Shown: positions 12,371-23,432 of the stretch, piece after piece
How positions within the stretch are numbered: the stretch's first letter is position 1
Layout: every line of letters starts with the position of its first letter
NCBI GenBank assembly: GCA_002794785.1
Contig: NBBA01000009.1
Location: 682,001-746,000, forward strand
Direction: 5' to 3'
DNA from: Coniferiporia sulphurascens
Taxonomy: Eukaryota; Basidiomycota; Agaricomycetes; Hymenochaetales; Hymenochaetaceae
Length of the DNA stretch: 64,000 nucleotides
Program-made: the position numbers and the translations under genes
Notes under the pieces: model-generated
What the model was told of the DNA's origin: nothing
The model's database searches: none
What the model saw: only the letters and a program-made list of their open reading frames with translations

Positions 12371-13605
12371 ATGGTCGCAACAACAACAGATCAGGTTCGT
12401 ATATGCGCTTTCTTTATAAATCTGTGTGCTAAGGTAGTCCTGTCCCCTAAGCTCTTAGCTCTCCAAGGAAGCACCGTAGGTAAGTGCCGTCTATGGCATT
12501 ACTAGAAACTGCCTCCTCGAACACATTCTAGTCGTACATCCTCTTGTGTTGCTCTCTGTGGCCGACCATCATGCACGCTCCGTGGCCCGTAGCTCTTCGA
12601 AAAGGGTTGTCGGCGTGCTTTTGGGTCAGGACAATGGCAACGTCATAAACGTGGCGAACTCTTTCGCGGTTCCGTTCGAGGAGGACGAGAAGGACAGCAA
12701 AACCTGGTTCCTCGATCATAACTACATCGAATCAATGTGGGAGATGTTCAAAAAGGTCAACGGTAAGCCGTGTCTATCACATTTAGTCTCAACCTGTGCA
12801 TGCTGAGCCAGTCTGTCCCAGCTCGCGAACGAATGATCGGCTGGTACCATTCCGGCCCAAAGTTACGAGCGTCCGACCTGGAAATTAACGAGCTTTTCAA
12901 GCGTTTCATACCTCGTCCGGTGATGGTCATCGTCGACGTCCGGCCTCAGACCGTAGGGATCCCAACGGACGCATATTTTGCGGTTGAGGAGATCAAGGAT
13001 GTACGTACTACAATGACCGGCCTAAGCCTGACTCGGACCCTGACCTTTGACCCCAACAGGATGGCACGGAAACCCGGAAGACTTTCTTACATGTCCCCTC
13101 GGCAATCGAGGCAGAGGAGGCAGAAGAAATTGGTGTCGAGCATCTTCTTCGTGATATCAAAGACTCAACAACAACGACTCTTGCGACGCGGGTCAGCGAG
13201 CAATTAACCTCGCTACGAGGATTGCAATCGCGTTTATCTGAAGTTCAGAAGTATCTTGTCGACGTAGCGGCGGGCAAGCTCCCAGTCAATCATCAGATTG
13301 TGTACCATCTACAGGACGTCTTCAATCTCTTGCCCGACCTCGAAGATCCTGTCGTGACACAGAGTTTCACGTCAAATACGAATGATCAACTCCTCATCGT
13401 TTACCTCAGCAGCTTATTACGTGCTGTCATCGCCTTACACGCATTAGTGGACAACAAGGCTGCAAACGGAAGAGCGGAGCTGGAGGAGGGCAAGGGAGAG
13501 GACAATCTGAGGAATTCAACAAAAGGCGACTTAAAGTCTGGAAAGGAGGATTCCAGCAAAGACTCTGGCTCGGACTCTAGTAAAGAAACCGATAAGCCTA
13601 AGTAG
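12371..13605 (+). CDS. RPN8: 26S proteasome regulatory subunit Rpn8 (PSMD7)
   Basis: Lid subunit that dimerises with the deubiquitinase Rpn11. Exons 12371..12394, 12434..12479, 12532..12762, 12822..13000, 13060..13605 (about 341 aa). The MPN domain shows [33 protein letters not shown] and [11 protein letters not shown]. The loop reads [17 protein letters not shown], so the JAMM zinc ligands HxHx7Sx2D are absent, as expected for Rpn8 rather than Rpn11. The helical C-terminal half includes [20 protein letters not shown], and the tail is rich in alternating Lys/Glu. The first intron is only 39 nt as drawn; a longer alternative (GTATAT at 12400 to the AAG at about 12466) would give a shorter N-terminus and cannot be excluded. 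Confidence 0.93.
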
Positions 13606-13849
13606 ATCCTTGTTGGGTTACGAACCTCTTACACGTCTTTTCACGATTGATCTCGGAAGAATTGGCATGAACGTAATTGGTGCCTCAGTGATAAATACAA
13701 TAGGCTCGGTTCAATGACACCATGCCCGGTACACGATAAATTGGCACAAAAGATGACACCTAACAATTCCTACACCATACATTTTTTTCCTATAAACCTC
13801 TGGAGATATGAAAAGAAATGATCAAGGGGTACACATGGAATAGAAAAAT

Positions 13850-16800
13850 TTAACAGTACAGAAGGCGATAAAGGTTATAAGGATTCTTTTTATGCAAAGC
13901 GTACCACTGGCTTGATGTTGCATTGTCGAGATCGGCACTTGTGAGCAAATGAACACCAAGGTCGATGGTTTTGCTCTCGTTTTGTCGCCTTTCCCAGGAA
14001 AGTCGCATATACCCTGGGACCGCGAGAAGCTGTTCAAGCTTTCCAGTCGCAATTTGGCGAACCTCCACCGTTGAAACACCTAAGATGAACATATATGGCG
14101 ATCGAAATATAATATTCTGGGCGTTTCTGGATTCCCATTCGACAAATTTCGAGGAAAGCTGGCCATTGACGTTAATGTACGACGCGAAATCTATAAAGAA
14201 ATACATGAGAAAACAGTATTCACTCTGAAAAAACTGCGCCTACCCTTATAGCATAGAATAAAGTCGTCATTGAACTTATGAAAAGCCAGAGGCACGGAAG
14301 AGCGACAACGTTCCGCCAGGTCCGGCAAGGGGTCGTCAGCTAGCGGGAGAGCCTGCAACTGCGTTGATAAGAGGCTCTCTTTTAGTTGCTGGGCACTAGA
14401 ATATTAGTAAGTCATCGGTCACGGAACGCCTGACGGGATATATCCGCCCACTCTTCGAATTTCACTATGTAAAATGTGTTTGTTACAAGGACAAAACTGT
14501 TCTTCAAGAAGTATATGTCTTTGACGAGATACGTGAGCTCTACCTCCTGTGGAATGCAGCATTGTGAATGTTAGCGGCATAGATAATTGCGACAAACCTA
14601 CAGTAATGAGATTAAAAGGTCCAAATTTGCCCCGAAAAACGTGTCGCATCTTCGAGGACGACCCTGTTTCTATAACTTCAAAGAATCGGAGAAGAGTTTT
14701 CTATTTCTGATGCATTAGTATGAGTTATTATTTGAAACGTCGGTGGATTCACTTCTTTCTTCTTCGCGGATACCACGAGGAAGCTACGGTTTCCAATATT
14801 CCCTGTACGATAAAAGTCCACAGCCATGGATTCGTCTACACGTCGTTGGGATATGTGATTGCCCTTCATTAAATTCTCCAGACGATACCAGAATAGGGAC
14901 TGATATTTAGTTAGTATGATCATCAGTAAACGTATAAGGTCGCAATGTTGATACCTTCTCCGCCAAGACCATTAGGATGCCTACTTCATTCATCACCGTA
15001 AGGTCCGTTACGCCATTCAGCGCAACTACATGCCGCAGGTTCGCTTATTGAAGCATTAGTCATGCTGATGTTGCGTTTTGAAACTGTCACCCACGATCAC
15101 TGCCCTGACGAAGCCATATTCCACCCTCCTGACCACCTTGTGCAATGGCCAGCACCGTCTGATCGACGTACGCTACTCCCAAAAAATAGGTTGGCATTTA
15201 AAGTGTCACAAGAAAAAAGGGACGTACAAAATTCAGCAGAGCACAGCAGAGGCTTCGGAGATGTGTGAATAGTTTCCATATTGATAACCTTCAATCGTTG
15301 TCATTCGTATCCGCCTTACTACACAAAGAACACCACGAAGTCACGCACTTTTGTCTTCATCGCCTCTGCTATTCGTGCCGTCTGCGATTCCTGAAGTTTA
15401 CTGCACCATATGCGGGTTGCATACTCCGTTTCACCGTACAGGAATATTGGGGTTTGTCCAATGTAGTGCAGCTTTACACAGGGGAAAAGAGCATCGGATG
15501 GTGCCGTAGGAGGTATGTCGTCCACGGATAAACTTATCAAGTCTAACGGAAGCGGCTAGATATGAGAGTGGTCAGCATCGTTATAGCCGAGTAAACAGGG
15601 TTGGGTTATTCCTACCCTCTCACAGACGCTTAGACGCAGGTATCCTTGAGTATTAGTCTTTGTTGCGAATAACACTGGTATGCCTGTCACGACTGCTCTG
15701 CTCTGGAGCGCTTAGCACGCTGCACTCACAATAATTATCGAGCAGTAAAGCAAACCGCTCATTGAGAGAAATTCTCCCGGACTGCGGACTAGCCACACCG
15801 AGATGTAGGTTTCCGGACATTATCACCGCGCGGGAAGTCGATGTTATGTCTATATCCTGAAAGCACGGACAGTTGTATGAAAAATACACGGTAAAAGGAA
15901 AAAGGGACCAACATATTCAATGCTAGGATAGCTGCTGAAATCTAGCGCGGCGGAAAGACTTGACAACCGGGCACGTTCCTTGGATGCCGACGTTTTGAGT
16001 CCCACTTGGAGACTGACATCCCATAGTCTCGGAAACATATCCGAAATCACTTGGCGATCTTCACTCTCCTCCGTTAAAAGATCCGAGATCGCTCGCAAGC
16101 TGTCCACAAAGTGGCGCAGATGCAAACTTGGCGTACGCAAAAAACTCATAAAATCCGATTCATCGCGGAGTGAAGGCTCTTGCTAATAATTGGTGAGATC
16201 AATGAAAAAATGTATGAATACCACGGACGTACCTGCATTATGCGTTTGAATATCCCAGAACGTACCTTGCCCTCCTGCATCAAATCAACAAGTTTCCGAT
16301 AGGATGTACCAAAGCGGTGGTCATAGAGAGAATGCCATGGGATCTGGTCAATGCCACATTTTGCGACAATGGGTCCGATCCACGGGTGCTGACCGCGTTG
16401 CAGAGTGAAGAAGTTCTCCAGAAGTTGTCGATGGAAACGCAAGAAGTCATCAAAGGCGGCGATAAGAGATCTGAATATAGTCTGAAGGCTCATATCTTCT
16501 TTTCGCCGTAGACCCTCTATCTCCCAGAGGATTATCCGCAGCAGTTTCTGAAGATAACAATTTCATAAATCTCAATTAATATACCTTTTATACCTCTACT
16601 GACCTGTAAAATCTTTAGTTTTACTACGTAATTGCGCTCCTTGGAGATAAGCTCGAATATGAGCCTATGTTAAACGTACGTCAGCAAGGATTTTGCTAGT
16701 GAGAATTTACAAGGCGTTTACGTTTGGCGACTAACATCCGCCTTTGAAGCGGACTTGACCGTCTCTGCAGAAACGAAGTCTTTCCAGCCCTTCTCGTCTT

Positions 16801-19800
16801 CAGTTTGTTGCCACGAAGACAAATGAACTAGGTTGACAGTCTTTATCATCTCTTGATACGCCTCTTGCAGCACCGGAGCCTCGGGATCACTATTCATTTC
16901 TGAGATAATATACTGCAGTGTGCGATGATGCCGATCCAGGTGAGTAACTGGCGCGCGGAGAAAATCGTCGAGTGCTTTACGGAGGGTTTTGCCTCCAGGT
17001 CGCTGTTCCTAACTCGCAGCCGTCAGAGCCAATTTCCGTGCCATTGATCTATCGTTGAGACCCACTTTCAACACCGCAGAGAATTGATCGTTAGAGTCTT
17101 CCTCATCCCCAATAATCCTCTGGACCTCGGGGAGATGGCAGATGTACTCAGGGTAAACCGAGGAGAATTGCTTTGCAGCTAAAATAGAAAAGACGTGTTA
17201 ATAAGTTGCTACACGGTTCAAGACTAATATTTCGTGATAACGTGCCTTCCTGGCAGAGAAGGGCTATTCTGGTGAAGCCAATGGCAGATACGTTCGAACT
17301 GGCTTGCAACGCATTTCTGAACTGATAGTTGACCAACCGCAAGGTGAGGCTATCCTCAAATATACTGGACAAGAATGCGTCAAGACGGGCACCTATAATA
17401 CCAGGATTTGACTCTAAGCGCTGGGAAAGATATTCGTGTGTGGTGTCTGCGAGAAAGGAAGTCTCATGCTCAACGAGGTTCTCCACGGCGGCGACTTGAT
17501 TAAGCCTTCTTGGAATTCGCGTAATCCCGCGGATACTTTCCATGCTCGCCACACCTGCCCATTTAGGATCGACTTGTCCGTCGACCGTCATCCGGGATAT
17601 GATTATGTCAAAGTTATCCTTGCCGCGTCGCTTCGATGACGTCAGTGAAGTCGGCTTCAGCTTAGGCATGCGTTCATAAGCAGTGTTTTCGCGTTGGCCG
17701 AGATGGCTTTCGTCGCTGGATTCAGACTCGAATGTGGACCGGGGCTCGGGATGGATGGTCTGCTCAGACGCATTTTGCTCTGGGAACTAGCATGTTAGCC
17801 AATTCTTATCCTGGATGATTTCTCAACAGTTTTCTTTGCAGAACCTACGGTTGTGTATTGAAAGGTTGGACATTTTCCTTAGTATTCCAATGTTCGCTTT
17901 CTTTTCGGCCGGCTTACGTTCCAGTTCGACGGATATCGGTTCAGAAAACACCTGACCCGACCAGAAATAACTTTGTTCATGAGAGGTAGTGTTGTCTACG
18001 TGTGCGGCAATGCTAACTGGACTTCCCGAAAGAAGTGAACTAGCAGAGCGTGGAGTCGCTGGGTGTGTCCCAGAATTGCTTGTAGATAGATTACTCATCC
18101 TACTCATGACTGAGCTAGATGAGCTCGACTCTGGACGGTTAGTCATCTTCCCTGAATCACACCGCTTAAAGCCGTACATTGAGGTATACAAGACAAGTAC
18201 GTACCTGGTATTGCTTCGAGCGCGGCATCTGCTTTCATATGTGACGCGATCACTTGGATCAAATCGCCAGTGTTCGGTCGCTTCCTTGGTTCGGCATCCC
18301 AGCACCTCTTTTTTAAAGCATGCATGTCCGAGGAAAAACCACGCCGATGCGCCCTCGCCTTAAGCTCCGATGACATGGTCGGACGTGTTCCATGAAGAAT
18401 CTCGGGTTCCAGTAATTCGTTGTCCTCGATATGGTAAAACGGGACTTCGCTGGTAAACAACTCGTTTGTGCAACAACGTCAGGATTTGGCAAGGAAGATT
18501 CGATTATCATTATTTACCTCTGGATAATTGGACAATAGTACAAAGCCAGTCAGCCTCAGACTGTTAAAACACGAAAGTCACTCACCGAACATTACCACGC
18601 CTATTTAAGAAAGTAGCGACATTAAACACGAGAAAATCCTTCGTTAAAAGAAACAAGACGAACCCAAAGAGTATATATCAGACTGTTTTGTATAAATCGC
18701 CTCGCAATGATCCTTTTTTCTAGCGGCCCGGATCAACTCGGGCGCGCACCAACGGAGGAAATCCTCGACGCCATTTGATATCTGGCTGGAGAGCTGAAAT
18801 AATCCGAAGTCGCATATACAGGCTCCAGTACCGTCGTCCTTGATTAATATGTTCTCGGCGCGGAGACAGCCACAAAGAATAGGCTGGCCTAATGCATGTA
18901 AGTACTGCATTGCGGTCGATATGTCGTACAACCACGGAACAATATTGGTATCTCCGCAAACTTCGAGATAAGTGAGAGCGTTTGCGTTTGGAAATAGCGG
19001 AAGTACCTGTGTGGCGGTTTCGAACCTTCAGTAATAGTGATTTGACCGAGCAATACTAGGAAACGTACCAAGCAGCATCCTAGGTCCTCATTAACAAGAG
19101 TCCCATACACACGAACAATGTTCTCATGCCTAACAGAATAATAGGCGGCGACCTCCCTTCGAAAGCGCTGCAGAAAAAGGTCAGGAATAAAGGGGGGGCT
19201 CCTAAATACTAATGAACTTACCTTGACAATTCCATCATTATACTGGACTAGCTTGAGCGCCTTTATTGCGACGCTCTCCTTGTCTAGCCATTCGCCTTGA
19301 TACACTTCATACAGCGGGCTTAGGGCGCTTCTCTTGGATTCAATGTCGCTTATCTGTGTCGTTAAATCAGGGGTTGGGATCCGGATGTCGGCGTGCTTGT
19401 ATAAAAACATCAGTGCAGACTCGATATCGGAGTGCACACGAGATGTAGTGTGACACTCTCGGACCGCCTGAAGAAATCATTTCCATTGTGCCATTAATAC
19501 ATAGCAACGTCAAGGAAATGCGTAGGGCGCACATTTTGAAGTCTTTTGACGAAAAGACTCCTGCTGTCCGGCGGCTGTTTCAAAACGCGTTCGAGTAATT
19601 CTGTATTTGCTACAATTGTGTACAATGTGTCTCGAAGTGCATCCTCATCTTGCCTTCGTTTCTCAGTTAATTGCATGTCCTTGATTAGACTAGATTAATT
19701 ATCTTTTAAGCACAGGAGACCAAAATCATATTTACCTCGGCGCGCATACCGCACCACCTCAATTCACCATAGAGCTTATCGACGCCAGTGCGTATCTGAT

Positions 19801-20171
19801 CCGACTGAAGGAAGCTTTGAACAATGTCCAGCTCACACCATTCCACCAGTCGATCGTGGATATTGTTTACGGCACTGAGTAAAATTTAAATTCCGCTACG
19901 TCATGTATAAGACAGCTAGACCCACTCATCCCACTGCTGGGCGGACTCCGGCTCGGCCTCGGTAAGAGAACCTGCGGAAAGCGTTTTCTCCACGAGGGTG
20001 CACAAGAAAGCACACTGTCTCTAACATATGCGTGTGAGAAATTCAGAGTAAGCTATTATTAATAAGCAAGGGATGAGACGAAGGGCTTACCTTGTAGGCC
20101 TTCACTCTTCGAGCGCATTCCTGCGCTTTTTTAAGAGTGTGTGGAAGAAGTAGCGGCTCTGGTGTCGCCAT
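13850..20171 (-). CDS. Composite signalling protein: helical bundle - pseudokinase - DH - DH - PH - CNH
   Basis: 28 exons joined in phase (1589 aa): 20171..20091, 20020..19926, 19874..19736, 19679..19533, 19467..19222, 19167..19069, 19006..18664, 18600..18586, 18519..18518, 18460..18205, 18151..17849, 17779..17246, 17178..17066, 17008..16722, 16664..16604, 16547..16233, 16182..15913, 15856..15730, 15683..15616, 15555..15349, 15288..15228, 15172..15095, 15043..14955, 14899..14753, 14700..14602, 14546..14452, 14395..14244, 14190..13850. Residues 1-150 form a helical bundle like those before fungal TKL-type kinases. The kinase-like domain (about 200-475) keeps VAIK, CDFG and WCAPEL, but the HRD loop reads LCGCLRAEN, Cys replacing the catalytic Asp. 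A Ser-rich linker leads to DH1 (about 665-885, YPEYICHLPEVQ, LRKALDDFLRAPV), DH2 (about 890-1100, LIFELISKERNYVVKL), PH (about 1103-1240) and CNH to the end. Predicted Rho-GTPase exchange factor of the Rom/Tus1 kind. Confidence 0.8.
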
Positions 20172-21815
20172 GAGGTGCTGTGTGCTTCTTCACAGAGGTG
20201 AGCAAGAGGGAGAGGTTGCACGGAAGATGAGGTGAGCATTGCTCTTTTGTAACTGTTGGTACCGTTGCAGCCGTCAGCAGCCCCGGTAATCGTAGAACAC
20301 TTCGCAAGGAGACGCTGCATATACAGCTTCGCACGTGTCTGCTCCCATTGGCCGCATTTGAAGGTTGATGTCGCTGCCGCGTAGTTTACTGATCGCCGAC
20401 CGAACTTCAGTGCGCGCCCTTAGCGCGGAACCTTGCAGAGAACAAGTAACTAAACGCTGAGGAAGCGGAAGCTATCCGAGCATATTTCGACGACATACGT
20501 GCAAACAACGGCTCGGAGCCTCGGAGTCGTCGAACAGGCGAACATGGATTGAGGCAAATTGGCGTCACGTGCACGACACACGGTCGCGTCGCTCGGTTCA
20601 GCCACTGCACCCAACTCAGCGCTTCGAAGAAGCGCTGCATGGCGACCCGGACCTGAATCCTGATGTGGCGGGAATGCGGTGTTCTGCCTGCACAATTTTC
20701 AAGTCCATCGCCGCAGCAGCTTTGTGCTGCATCTCGAGGATCCATTGCCAGCTTCTCATATTCTGGGCTTGGGCTAGTAAAGCTAGGAATATTGTCGACG
20801 CAACTTTAAACTTATTGCTCGATTATCGGCGGTTTCATTCCAGTGTACTTAAATATTTGAGTTGACGGCGTGGTACCTACTTCTTGTCTTCAGTTGAGAA
20901 ACTTCCCACAAACCTTGTTGTATGCGCCGTACCTTGATGGCAGGCAGCGGCGAATTGATTTATGGAAGTGCTTGAGGGCCCCGATAGCACGTTTGAAAGA
21001 CCCATGCATGCACATAGTAGTCCAACTAAGTCTGGCGAGCCTCCCGTCACTGCAACCCTGTCATTGCATCGTTTGTAATTGACGTGAACAGACGATTTGC
21101 ATGGAATCTAATTTGCAATCGAAGTTGGGTGCAAATTGCAGGATTCGCCAACATTGTCAGCAATCATAATTAACAGTCAAGGTTTCGGAAGCTTGCACCC
21201 CAAATTTTTCAACGTAACGACTCTAAACTAAGAAGCAGATAGCAACCAGGAATTCATCACATATGAGCAACAATGTTGGCACGAGCGAAGTACTGGTGAT
21301 AGCGGTAAATGACTGCCAGCTCGTTAATACCAAAGTACATGCATTACAAACACCACTCAAACTTTCACTGGTAATTTATTTTGTATAATATAATAAACCA
21401 AGCCCATCGATAACGTGACCCCATAAATTGGATACACTGACCTCATTTTTAAATCGGGATAAAATAAACATATATTACCCATAAATATATAACGGCATTC
21501 GTTTTCTAGGGGGGTCGGTCAAATTTCTCAGGGTTGAGGATCTTCTCACGGAGCTTATAAAGGAAGTGCTCAGGTCAGATTTTTATCATTCTCTTCCTGC
21601 ACGTGTCCATGTTCTCACAACTTCTCCTCCGACTACCACGTCGTCTCCCCGTCCGTCTCCCTCAACAAGCTTTTATCCACCTGCGAACTGTGCGTACTTT
21701 TCGTAGCCTTTAAAAGCGAGTGCATACGATGAGCGTAGCGACGGGCAGCAGCTACCGCTGGGCCGACGCTTCTCTTACTAACTACATTTATTTGTCTCAG
21801 CGAAATCCGGAAAAA
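20172..21815. other. Intergenic 1.6 kb, no gene seen
   Basis: Between the divergent starts of the composite kinase/GEF gene and the zinc-knuckle gene. Short frames here (for example 20407..20745) have no recognisable product. A TTATAAA at about 21555-21561 precedes a pyrimidine-rich stretch and may be the TATA element of the zinc-knuckle gene, whose 5' leader could contain an intron. Confidence 0.6.
21555..21561 (+). promoter_or_regulatory. Possible TATA element upstream of the zinc-knuckle gene
   Basis: TTATAAA about 255 bp upstream of the ATG at 21816, followed by CT-rich sequence typical of fungal leaders. Only the match to the consensus supports it. Confidence 0.35.
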
Positions 21816-23039
21816 ATGTCTGCTGCTCGTGGTTGCTTTAACTGTGGCGAATGTGCGTCGTTCGATCCTTTTTTCTTCGTTTGTCTACTATCGTCGGTCA
21901 TCATATGCCGTGAATCGCATATTTTGACGGTTTATATCTTGTGCCTCTTCATATGGATTTACGTTCTCCTGAGCCGGGTGGCACGGTACTGACGGTGGTC
22001 CAACCGACTTTTGCTTTACATGTTACGCGGCATCCACATTTGGCCAAATCTATTCGTATATCGCTCCAATATCGTCTCCTACGATGAAAAAAAACGAAAT
22101 ACCGTTTGCCCTTGTCATGATCGACCGAACGTGATCAAATAGACGGCCATCAAGCTTTAAATTGCACGGCGAGCCGGGTTTGGTACAGTCACTTTGGACA
22201 TTGATGAGTTGAGGGACCAACTGAGCACTTCTGGTCATTTTAAAAGCTATAACTGTCAGCTTCATCTCCGTTTCCTCGTTTTAAGTACTTGACGATTAAT
22301 TGGATTCTTTTCAGGCGGCAATAACGGTCACATCTCGAAGGACTGCACCGGCGAAACTAAAGCGAAGTCCTGCTACAGGTGCAAACAGGAGGGCCACATC
22401 GTTAGTCCATTTGGTTTGACTGGTCATGTTGTAGTGGGCCATTATCTAATGGATGTTTTAGTCTCGGGACTGCCCAGAGCAGGCAGAAGCTGGCAGTGGA
22501 TACAGGTCGTTCAACAATGGCGGGGGGCAAAACGCCGGCCAAGAGTGTTACCGCTGCGGGAAGGTAGGACACATAGCCCGCAGCTGCCCCGAGGCAGCTG
22601 GTGGAGCTAGCAGTGGAAACTACAGCGGCGGCGGTGGTGGGGTCTCTTCGGGGAAGTCTTGGTGAGCAAAGCATGAGCGCGCTTTTGCAGGGAGAGTATC
22701 ATAACTCCGTTCGCAAATAGCTACACCTGTGGGGGTGTTGGCCACCTTTCGCGCGACTGCGTTCAAGGCTCAAAATGCTATAACTGCTCTGGCTTCGTAA
22801 GTTCATCTGTTAATGCTTTTGTCTGATTGATGCTTGAGCCCTTATTCCACAGGGCCATATCAGTCGTGATTGTCCTCAGCCTCAGAAGAGGGCATGCTAC
22901 ACATGCGGTTCCGAAGGGTGGGTGTTTCCATTTGTTCAATCGAGCGGCGAATTTTACTGATGATCCGATGTCGATTTTTAGACACATTTCGCGAGACTGT
23001 CCTGGAACATCCGCGGATGCTGTAGTAGAGGATGCTTGA
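21816..23039 (+). CDS. GIS2: CCHC zinc-knuckle nucleic-acid-binding protein (Gis2/CNBP type)
   Basis: Exons 21816..21852, 22315..22400, 22462..22661, 22721..22796, 22853..22917, 22982..23039 (173 aa). CX2CX4HX4C knuckles: CYRCKQEGHISRDC, CYRCGKVGHIARSC, CYTCGGVGHLSRDC, CYNCSGFGHISRDC, CYTCGSEGHISRDC; several span exon junctions, which confirms the splicing. A Gly/Ser-rich spacer lies between the third and fourth complete knuckles. The first knuckle is odd: as spliced it reads CFNCGE, then CGGNN, then GHISKDC, five extra residues. The first intron is 462 nt, against about 60 nt for the others, so a missed exon inside it is possible. Gis2/CNBP proteins bind RNA and affect translation and stress granules; that role is taken from the family. 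Confidence 0.88.
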
Positions 23040-23432
23040 GTTAGTGATGTAGCTGCGAAGTTTGCTCTGTGGTAGTTTGCCTTTTCTTGTTTTGTCGATT
23101 AAGCGTATGCCCAGCTCCAAATTCTTGTGCAATGTACGATCGTTCATCATAGCGCCGATGCATGTGCTTCCAGATTATATACAGATGAACATGCCTGATG
23201 TATCATGACATGCCTCATTGCGCCGGCTTCAGGCAAAGTGATTATCTTTATCGGTCTGTATCTCAATACCTCAATGCAAATAATGACCGAGCAATATTAG
23301 GTGCTGGCCTGATAATATTTTCAAGAACAGGGAGTAAACTGCATCTATCGTACTTATTAGAGGTGCACCTGGTCGTAAATGTTCCAAGTCTGTTATAGGG
23401 TGTCAGATACTTTTCAATGAGCGACGGCCCGA
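23040..23432. other. Convergent 3' region, 393 bp, no gene seen
   Basis: Between the ends of the zinc-knuckle and mannosyltransferase genes. If the latter has an extra terminal exon (see its entry), part of this stretch would be coding. Confidence 0.55.

Noticed and set aside
13850..20171. The kinase/GEF locus as a pseudogene, or as two or three separate genes
   Set aside because: Every exon joins in phase with normal splice signals, except the 2-nt exon discussed; there is no internal terminator-promoter gap, and the linker exons are open. Degeneration would be expected to leave frameshifts.
20407..20745. Minus-strand frame of 112 codons upstream of the kinase/GEF gene
   Set aside because: No similarity to a known domain, no splice link to the gene, and it lies beyond a well-placed start codon at 20171.
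21853..22314. Box C/D snoRNA inside the first intron of the zinc-knuckle gene
   Set aside because: TGATGA and CTGA boxes exist near 22202 and 22219 but are only about 12 nt apart, and no paired terminal stem or C'/D' boxes were found.
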